Shown here one piece after another: positions 18,571 to 27,757 of a stretch of 64,000 nucleotides of DNA (position 1 is the first letter of the stretch; the number at the start of each line of letters is the position of its first letter). The stretch lies in contig NC_087073.1 in assembly GCF_026151205.1 (NCBI RefSeq), forward strand, positions 1,488,001-1,552,000, written 5' to 3'. The stretch is from Bolinopsis microptera (lineage: Eukaryota; Ctenophora; Tentaculata; Lobata; Bolinopsidae). Made by a program: the position numbers and the translations under genes. The notes beneath the pieces are model-generated. The model was not told the origin of the DNA and ran no database searches. It saw nothing but the letters and a program-made list of their open reading frames with translations.

Positions 18571-21342
18571 AATGAAGCTAATTCCAGACATAAATAATAC
18601 TACTTCTATTAACAAAGGGACTTGGAGTATAAACGACCAATTTTGCATAATTGTCTTTCCAACCACGAATTCAGGAGGCAAGGGTGGGTGCGTAAACTTT
18701 ATGGTCTGCACTCTCAGATCCTGTATCACCCTGGATTCATTTCGACGTATTTTTGGTAAAAGTATACATATACTTTCTGGTCACTCTCTTGCTACTCCAA
18801 GTCCCCTAAGATATATGGTCTAAAGTTTGCACTAGTTATATATATAAAATATGTTTTTGTCTGCTTTAACTGATACTAAATAAAATTGTTGTTTTCTTGA
18901 AATTGTTGTTTTCTTGAGTCCTTTGACTTGGTTATTTTAGAATTGAAGAATCTTTTGGCCACAACTCACTTCGTTCGCATTATAGATTCACATTCACTTT
19001 CACTTTCACCATCACGCACAGTACAGGGTCATACCTCAATACCAAATTATTATAGGGCACAAGAACAAATTTGTTTACAATTATCAAAATTTGTTGAGCC
19101 CAGCAGCTTTCTTTCCTCTCTTCCCCCGTCGTCTGGAGTGTGTGATTTTTGTCGATGTCCGAGCTCTTATATTTATCATTAGTTTATGGTTAACTTTCTG
19201 TGATTGGACTCGGTATTTTCGTCCCGGCCGAGTGGGACGATGCTTGCTCGCCAGTTAAGCTTACTGCAGTAGATAACACTAATTTCTACAAACTGTAGAA
19301 TATTAAATATAAAATGTGTCCAGTATGGCGCAAATGCATAATTTGATTATTTTTCGACGCTGTCGTCGGGGTGAGAGTTATCCGAAATAACTGCATGCCC
19401 CTACGATTGCGTCACCACTGGTGAGCAAGCATTTGTTTGTTGTTTAGTTGTGTTGAAAGGAACATCACTTGATTAATTCATCCATTCGGATTTAAATAAC
19501 GATGAGCTATGATATATATACCGTTCATCTAAGATTATTGGATCAATTTTATTATATGATAAGATTTTATAAACGAACTTGGCACACAAAAGATTATAAT
19601 GCGGAGGTTGGCTGGCTCTTTTATAATAAATACGACACTCCAATTTACAGAATGCTTGTTATAGAATAAAACAAATAAATATTATCAGACTATACATGCA
19701 GCATGAGTAACTGGTGGATAAGCCCTCGGTAAAAACGGATCCGGAAAAGTCATTGTGGCACTCGGGTCCTTGGTATTGTCGTCGGTATATTGTCCATTAC
19801 CTACGTTCTGCTTTCATAGTTTAAACAATAGTGAGTTCTAAACATAAATATAACAGCTTTAAACCGACTAAGTATGAATGAATGAAATACCTGACAATCT
19901 ACACTCCTATAAAAATTAAAAAAGCAAGCATGAGTAACTCGTAGTGATGTATGATTTCTAAAAACTTTAAATTAAATTTGGCGCTCACAGGTCCTCATGA
20001 TCATGTGATCGCCGCATGAGGTTCTGTAAATGCGCAGGGCACCTTCGAGCTTATATTATTCACCTTACTGAGGCAGTCAACCAACGCGACGCGCGGCTTT
20101 ATTTTTATGATATGATATGTTTTGATTGTTATTAATAAATACCAAAATTTAAATTTGTTTTCCTAAAAAAATTTGTTTTCCTATTCAGACTCAGTTACAT
20201 ATCTTAGAAAGTGCTTGCGCTCTGAGGTATTAAAGACAACAGTTATTTCGATAAGGGGGGACAAAGGGCCCAGGCCAAGTTGCGATATAAACCAGACAAT
20301 ATTGAAGATTTAGATTTAAATATTGATCCCTTTGGCTAGAGAATACTTTCTTAGATATTTTGTATGACCCGCACTCGTGCGCGGCTCCCCCTGTTGCCTG
20401 TACTGTTACCATTGTCCCCCTGTATCGTCCCCCTGTATCGTCACCATAATGAAAAGACCATGGGGGTCACGACTTGATACAAAGAGTAATCATCCGCATC
20501 CTAGCCTGAAAGTGGAAAGTGCTCTTTATAAATTAGATTTCATATCAAACAGTCAATTTTACGTGACCGACTAAAGTAAAAGAATTAAAAACTTAAGCTG
20601 AAAGTTAAAGATAATAACAATAAGGTGAAGCATGAGAAATTAATTTCACACAACTGGAAGCTAAATAGTAGTGTAAGAAACGTTCCAGGTGTTGTCCTGA
20701 AACGGTGCACTCTAGTTAAATTTAGTAAACACATTAGTCATTATCTCACTTTATCAGTGTGAACGTGTACACTTTACATTAAACGACTTGTGCTCATGTG
20801 TGATGAATGTGTTTAGTTGATACATCTGTATTGTATAACATAGGGCTAGTTAAAATTGATTGATGGGTAAAACTAGGTTAAAATAAAACAAAATTTTTAG
20901 TAAAACAAAATTTTATCTTATACCCATAATCAATTCATATTTAGTTCAAATATTTAAAGTCAAAATAACTTGCTTCTCCATTGCTCGATTTTCTCACAAA
21001 TATACAAAACACAAAAGGTGGATTCAAAAGTTTATGGTTTTTCAGTGAATTGAAGCACATCGAGTGAGTGCTTCACAGAAAAAAAAATGTATACAAACAC
21101 ACCGCACTATGGTACACATTTTCACGTAGATTTAAACATTCTTTCTGATTTCCTCATTATACAAACAACAAAAAATGTATATGCATGATGCAAAATAAAA
21201 AGTTTTTATTTATTCATATATATATCGGGAAAATTATTTTTTATATATCCTGTCATCACTCCTGGAGTAATGGATATTATATGTTTATTTCAATAAATAT
21301 GATAATCAATAAATTAGAATAGAATCTAGTCTTCTTTTCAGC
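18571..21342. other. Intergenic, no gene recognised
   Basis: Short open frames here (for example 18572-18823 and 18928-19182) have no family resemblance or coding-like codon pattern. A GC-richer patch occurs at 19200-19440, with GCTTGCTCGCCAG at 19247 and its near inverse CTGGTGAGCAAGC at 19420. 21200-21342 is probably the 3' UTR of the LINE that follows on the minus strand. Confidence 0.5.
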
Positions 21343-23185
21343 TCACTCTTCTGCAACCTCTTCCTCTACATTCTCAACCTCATCATCAACTTCCTCATCT
21401 TCATCATCAACATCATCACCCCTGTCTTCATCGCTGGTGGTGTGTGCGAGATTTAGGTCCAGTTCGTCAACAGGTATTGCTTTCTCATAATACCGTCCTC
21501 TGTGTCCTCTCACTGCAATCAAAACTGTTTTAAGTAGCTCAAATCGCAAACGACGTCTAAGATTTGCCATGATGAGGCTTTTGTCCTGGCTGGTCTTGGC
21601 TGCCAGAAGTGTTGTCACTCGTTTAAGGAACATGGTAGCCTGTGGGCCCATACCTCCGGTGGTCGAGAATACAAGGCCACTGCAGGTTCCTTTTTCGATC
21701 TGTACACAGCGGTCTCCATATTTCCTTTCTTTCTCTCTCTCATGCTTCTTGTACATCTTTGCTGGGGTGTTGTGGTTAGCGTTGGATTTGGCTCCGGGGT
21801 GTAAAACCCTGATATCAAAAAATGCCATCTCCATTGGTGACCACAGACCTCTAGCTGCAATGTCAAGCCTTGCCCCATCATCCAGAATGGTACCAGGGCG
21901 AAGGCTTTCTCCAGTGCATGGCTGGAGTGTGGGCTCTACAACAACCTCATTACAGATTTTTTCTAGAATGCTTGCAATGGTGTCTCTCAGTCGGTTGTGT
22001 CTGCTGTTGACAAAGCCTCCTTTCTTGCAAATGAGAATGTGGTTGTAGGTGTTATCTTTGCCACAAATGCATTTCTTGGCTATGTTTGCAATGGGTAGAG
22101 CATATCTCAGTGCTATAGCGTCTTTGAACCCTTGCTTGTTCAAGACGAATCCGTACTTCTCATAGGGTAGTCCGGTCAGCCAGCTTGATGCACCTTTTTC
22201 ACATGCATGTGGGATCTTCTCACTGATCAAAGGTGGTAGATCGTTCATCAGCTGGTTTTTGAGAGATTCACGTCTCTTTGCATTTGACAGGCTAATGGCA
22301 CTCTTGACCGCTTTCCCAGCCTCTCTGTTGGTATTGAGAGTGGTGTGTTGCTTCAGAATGTGTTCTGTAAGCTGCTGGTTAGCCATGAGTGAGTTCTTGT
22401 ACTCAGTATCAGCAATTTCTACTGGATTGATTATAGCTAGTCCACCTAACTTGGCTGGGAGGGAGAACAGACTTCGCTCAAGGTCGGACCGGATTGTGTG
22501 TCCTGTCATGTTGGGAATGAGCAGATTCCTGATCTTGTCCTCAATGGGCTGCAAGTTCACTGCTATGTCGGGGGTGGTCCTCATCAGGAAAGACCATCTG
22601 CGGGAGGAGCCGTAAACAAAGGCAGCGTAAGCAAGGTGTGGCTCGTGCCGTGCAATTGAAGCCAATCCCTTGATCTCTTCTATCCATTCAACACATTTGG
22701 CTTGGATGAAATTATTCTTTCCAGTCTCTGTACCTATAAAGGAACCCAGGTATCGACAACCTTCGGTGGTGATGTTAAGGTCGGGGAAGAGAGACTTGGC
22801 TTCCTCTTGGTACTCCTCTTTAACAATAAGCCAGGTCTTGGACGGTTTGGGTAAATAGCCGTAAACAGGGCCAGATGCCTGTAGGGAATCCCACCAAATC
22901 TTCAGGGCTTTAAGCCTTCCTGCTGCTCCAGAATCATCTGCAAACCATATGTGTTTAGCAGCTTTGTTGGAGGGCTTATTTACCTCCGGAGTCCTATCTG
23001 GAGTTGTATCTGGTGGTGTCTCAATCTTATTGTTCTCCTCTTCACAGACCACGGGAGAGATATCTGGTGGCTCTGTGGGGAGTTTGTCCATAAGGGGCAT
23101 CAGGCTACAGGAGTAAAATGCAGAAGCACAGTTATCCCCCTGAGTAGTACCTTCTTGGGATAAAATAAACAATCCCTTGGAGTTT
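21343..23185 (-). CDS. LINE protein, second half of RT, zinc knuckle and nuclease-like region
   Basis: Starts with LFILSQEGTTQGDNCASAFY (RT block with the QGD turn). IWFADDSGAAG near residue 75 is the catalytic pair. GYLPKPSKTWLIVK and CRYLGSFIGTE follow as the usual RT blocks. Near residue 365 a Cys/His cluster CICGKDNTYNHILIC is followed by RHNRLRD. Further on are DDGARLDIAARG, MEMAFFDIRVLHP and KMYKKHEREKERKYG, an order that recalls the restriction-like endonuclease of R2/RLE-type LINEs (Arg-x-x-Asp, then D-x-[RK], then a distal Lys). The last 30 residues are almost purely Asp/Glu, an odd acidic tail. Nuclease function is inference. Confidence 0.8.
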
Positions 23186-24289
23186 CACAGTGGGCTGTGA
23201 GTGGGGGTCATGCTAGCATAGGTTATTTTAGACCATCACACATGCCCCTAACATTGTTTCTAAGGTAATTTGGGTACAAAAATACGATTCCAATCATTTA
23301 CAGGGCCGAAAATGTCTCAGAAAAAATTTTTGGGCCGATTTTGAGCAATCTTGTAGTCCAAAAATAGGAGGCTGATCCCAGGAAAAGTTGTTTTTTAGAG
23401 GTTTAATCAATTTTAAAGCTCTTTTATGAACTGTAAACGAAGGACAGCTATCTTAGGAACTCGAATCTTTTTGAATTATGAAAAAATATTGATCAGAAGT
23501 TGTGCCCATTTATATGACCAAAATTTTCTGAAACACCAAAATTGTTCCTGTTATTTTAAAAAATTTCGTTTAAAATCACGATTTTTTGGATTTTTATCAA
23601 TTTTAACTATAATAATTGTGATATTTTGATTTTTCATCCATATGCATCTGGTCTAGGATGCAAAAAATGCCACAAACATGGAGAATAACTAAAATATGTC
23701 AATTTAATAGCAAAATTGAGCTCATAAATTATCTAAAAATGCAGCAAATTTTACCCAATTTTTGAGTTTCTTAATTTTGTAAACAGAGTTCCCCCAAAAG
23801 TGCCCAAAGTGATTCTTATTGCATCTGATAGGGAATTGTCTAAGCTTTCTGATGATACCATGCATTATACCGAACTATTGCAAACCAACAACGATTTCTG
23901 TCGTTAAATACCCCAAAAATTGCCTAAAATACACGCCATAAAAAAGGCGCGGTCAAAAATCAGGTGAAAATGTTAAAGTCACACAGTTTTTTTTAGATGT
24001 CTGAGTATTCTGAAGTACTATACTGTATTTCAATTATTAAAAACTGCCTTGATCAGGCATTTTAGCCCAAAATAATAAATATTAGGCAATTTTTGGCTAA
24101 AAAAGGCAAAATTTCTTGACAGTGAAAAATGCTATTTTTTCACGCGACGCCATTTTGGCATCTTGCAAAGTTTTTAATTACGGTTTTTTGCATGAAATCG
24201 GGCTAGCGTTTTACAATAAGGAAAGCTTATTTTCAAAGAAATTTAAGAAAGTCGATTTTAGGCCTATGCTAGCATGGTAGCCCACTGTG
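23186..24289. mobile_element. Transib/RAG-like non-autonomous DNA transposon, 1,104 bp, 5-bp TSD
   Basis: Ends: CACAGTGGGCT at 23186-23196 and its exact reverse complement AGCCCACTGTG at 24279-24289. Flanks: AGTTT at 23181-23185 and 24290-24294. Removal restores the host LINE frame, which proves the boundaries to the base. The 5-bp duplication and CACNRTG termini are diagnostic of Transib and RAG/ProtoRAG transposons; CACAGTG equals the consensus heptamer of V(D)J signals. A second conserved block, ATGCTAGCATAGG, lies inside both ends, 17 bp from the heptamer on the left and 7 bp on the right. The interior is AT-rich with no coding frame, so a transposase from elsewhere would be required. hAT (8-bp TSD) and CACTA (3-bp TSD) are excluded by the duplication length. 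Confidence 0.75.
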
Positions 24290-25490
24290 AGTTTGGTATG
24301 TACAGTTTTGCTGCTTTTCTGTAGGTATTAACAAGATATTTATACAGCTCGGGACACATCACACTTGTGTTGTGGAGGGCAACTCTCCGGTTTAAACGGT
24401 TGAAGGCATTATCTGCATCAACAAGAAGAATACCATGAGTGTCTTCATCTTCATACATATTTCTAAGAGCATGAATAGCAGCTTCTACTCCACCTTCTAG
24501 GCCTGCTGACGCTTGAAGTGGTGCAGTGGCTGCTAGGATCTCTGGTTTGAGCAGAGTAGTAACTGACTTGCCGATTATTCGGCGGAGGACTTCACCAATC
24601 CCTATTGGTCTAACGCCAGGTTTCTTGTCCAAAGGAATAAGGCGGCAAGATATGAACGTTGCTAGGGGATCAGGGTCAACTAATTCAGTGCAGAGTTTCC
24701 TGGTTAGTAGGGCAACTGATTCACATAGCTCAGCACCACATGTCTTGAATGACTTAGAGCAAAGGATACGTTGCCAACCATCAGAATCTAGGCCAGAGGG
24801 GCCGGCTGATCCATTGGTGTTCTTTGCTGCCTTTTGGATTGCTTCAATATCTATGTTCTCGAATATAACATTGTCTACTTTTTCCAAGCCAACCTTGCTG
24901 AGTAGACTGCTTACAAGGAAAGATTCTTCAGGCTGTGGGTCGGGATGTTTACTCTCTAGCAACTTGATAGTTTCTGGTGTCGATTCTAGGAGGCCCCCAG
25001 CTTTATTTGTCACCCATCTGAGTGCTGCTGACACCTTTCCTTGAAGCATAAGCTTGGAGAATACTTTGTGGGTATGTTGGGGAGTAAACTTGCTTGATGT
25101 TAAACGCTTCTGGATAGCTTTACTTTCTTTGATGAGGCCCTTGATGTCGCCTTTCTCCCAAAGTTTGAGGCGATCTTCAAGATATCTGACGTGGTCCTTT
25201 GTTTTGGATCGTTTGGAAGGTTTTTGGAGGAGCAGGGCTGGCATAACCATAAGTGCAGTCATGGCCACATTTTGAAGGGGGGAGTTGTTAACATAATAAT
25301 TGATGACTTTAGAGGTTGCTTTCACATAAGCTTTACCTTGAATACCAGAAGGAACCTTGAACAGGTTTCTCTTCCACTTGATTATTTCATCATAGGCATT
25401 GTCAAATGTCTCTTTAATAGCATGCCCCTTGAGCGAACCCCATGTTGCGGGAAAATTATTGTATTTTGATTTTAAATAACAAATGTGCAA
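24290..25490 (-). CDS. LINE protein, N-terminal part and first half of the RT domain
   Basis: About 400 codons. The start has a Trp-Gly block (ATWGSLKGHAIKET), a helical basic region with LLLQKPSKRSKTKDH and LEDRLKLWEKGDI, then the RT domain: VRPIGIGEVLRRIIGKSV (fingers), LQASAGLEGGVEAAIHAL, and LLVDADNAFNRLNR, which holds the first catalytic Asp near residue 358. The original frame breaks after IPNS, where the inserted element begins; a few vector-like codons from the insertion end the open frame. Confidence 0.8.
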
Positions 25491-27580
25491 CTGCTTTTAT
25501 TCCAAATTTTGCATTGAATTCAAAATACTTGGAAATAAATCTGCTATGCTTTATAAGAAATTAAAGGTGTGAAGGTCAAGTGCAAAGTTTGGCGATTTTG
25601 TTTTCCATGTCCCTGCTCCAGGTGACTCTCACAACTGCAAAAGAAATGTAATGGAGTTGTTAACATTTGAGTAAAATCTGGAGGGAACGATCAAATCGAA
25701 AAGTTTTGCTGAAGGATTGTGGGACATTACATACAATAGTTATTTTTGAGATTTCAAATATTAATTGTATCAATAGATCATTTCCGTTACCTGTGTATTT
25801 TGTTCTGCCAATTGGAACACTCGAATTGATTGTAAAAATTGAGAATGCTCTGTCTAAATAGGTTCTATTGGGTTTTTTCATTCGGAAAATCTTCACATCA
25901 GGCAGGAAACATGGCCTATTGAACCAGCTTTTGTCTAGTATAGGAATAAACGTTAGAGCCCAGATCAATTCAACATAAATCATAATTATGCATTAATGAG
26001 AATATGGTTGGTGGTCTATTTATTGCGGTCATTTGAAGAGACTGGCATGGAGTCTTAATTGGGACTGTGATAATGACTTATTTGTAATTTCTTTTGGTTC
26101 ACTCAGCCAAATGATCAAGAAATCCATGATTGAGTGTTAAACAAGGAGGGCCAAGGGAACCTACTTATAGATCTGGATTTGTCTACTGTAAACCGTAGTA
26201 CCTACTGCAGAAGATCTGAGCATATACCTTTTTATTTTTGTTTAATTCTGTTTAATTTTGTTTAATTAGTACTCAATAATCCAAGTGACCTAATCCTACG
26301 TACAGGACCTACATATTATAACTCTATGACATAGGTATCTAGTTACACTAGGAGTTTTGAATGTTAACCGATATTCCTTGCAGTGTAAATGTTTGGTTAA
26401 AAGAAGAGGAGCACCTACAAGACTTGGGCTGATTTACGATCAAAGGTGACTGATTGATGCAGGTAGGTGATATTTTAATCACTATGGCTCCTTAAAAATC
26501 GGCATCAGTTTGTCTAAAATTATTTATTTAATTACATTTACTGCACAATATGATTTAAAAACTAACGATTAAAATGTTGAAAAGGACCTCAATATTCTCC
26601 CTGTTAAATACGGTTAATGGGGAGGATAGTTACAAAAGTACCAAATAAAACTCTCTGGGACAAAAGTGTTAATAAATAAATTTAGTACAAGGTTAGATAA
26701 CTCTACTCTAGATATTCCAATAATCTCTCGCAGATGTTATTGGTTGATTAGTGAGTAGTGTATGATTATTGAGCTGAGTGAGTGTACACTGATCTATTTT
26801 CACATTTTTAACTATCCAAATCAATTAATATTCTCTATATTAATAATTTAACAGTGATTTGGGGAAAGTTCCTTGATCCACTCTTTACTAGTAGTAGCTC
26901 TCTCCCTGCTATACTGTCCCTCTTACTTGTGCTGTGCTGGTTACTGCTCTCTCAGAGCTCACTCAGGTCCACTCTTTACTATACTTGTCTGCTCTCTCAG
27001 AGCTCACTGTTCACTCAAACTAATCCTCAATCTAACTGCACTGCTACGCTAGCATCCACAAACAACCTGAGGTAATTAAGCACTTAAACCACTGTAAGGA
27101 ACATCCTCTCAGGAAGTTCACAATCACAGGAAAAACAACAACTAACACACAAACATTCACCGGCTTCAAGTCGGACACTCTTGTTGTTGTTCGTAGGTCC
27201 TAAGCCGTTTGTTGTTGTCTTCGTATTTACATCTGTATTTACAATTTACATGTTTATAGAAAGATTGGTAAATAATCGACACTCCCTTCCTTCTTTTCTC
27301 TGAGTCCGTCGTTTTTTCGAAATTCTTGTCGAAAAATCAAAATCAAGAATAATGATTGAAAATCACTACCTTTAAACATTCTTCCTAATTTCTTCATTAT
27401 CAGAATTGTCAGCGGTGCAATATGCTACAACCTATTTCTACCTAATCTAAAACACTAAGAATGGGGATGTTATTACAAAATAAAACACGGAATTATAATA
27501 ATAAAACTGAAATAACTTAACACTAGTTATATAATTCGCTCAAATAACCTCACTCGCTAACCTCCCTGCAACCTGTATCC
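25491..27580. other. Intergenic, no gene recognised
   Basis: Contains a short TTTGTTTAATT run at 26235-26270 and a duplicated CTCTCTCAGAGCTCACT at 26947 and 26992. The open frame 26854-27075 is Ser/Leu-rich and follows this repeat, so I do not call it a gene. Confidence 0.5.
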
Positions 27581-27586
27581 GTTTCC

Positions 27587-27632
27587 CAAGGATACAAGGA
27601 TACAAGGATACAAGGATACAAGGATACAAAAG
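27587..27632 (-). repeat. 8-bp tail repeat (TTGTATCC)n of the LINE
   Basis: Six copies of TTGTATCC on the minus strand, at the 3' side of the LINE ORF. Octamer tails of this kind are typical of CR1-like and related LINEs, where they form during target-primed reverse transcription. Confidence 0.7.
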
Positions 27633-27757
27633 TGATAATTATTTTATTGAATTCACAATAGTTATAATTCTGAAATAATTTAAGGTTACACAATTCTAGT
27701 TATTTACAAATGTGTAGGGATAAAATAGAAATGTTTTATATTACTATTTTTGAGGTC

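Larger units (their letters stand above)
21343..25490 (-). mobile_element. Large single-ORF LINE with nuclease-like C-terminus, interrupted by a DNA transposon
   Basis: Two open frames, 24290-25490 and 21343-23185, are the N- and C-terminal parts of one protein. Deleting 23186-24289 plus one copy of AGTTT joins them without losing the frame, giving AAKLYIPNSKGLFILSQEG. The joined protein has about 1,000 residues. It belongs to a family abundant in cnidarian and sponge genomes. Its 5' end (no ATG at 25490, an acceptor-like AAAAGCAG just before) may be a truncation or a splice site. Confidence 0.8.

Noticed and set aside
21569-22615. Plus-strand ORFs of 118-159 codons
   Set aside because: They lie opposite the LINE protein and have no family resemblance; they are shadows.
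23186-24289. hAT element starting at CAGTGGGCT
   Set aside because: An 8-bp duplication is required; the flanking octamers GAGTTTCA and TGAGTTTG do not match, whereas AGTTT outside CACAGTG does.
24526-25275. Plus-strand ORFs of up to 172 codons
   Set aside because: Antisense to the RT half of the LINE, with no motif.
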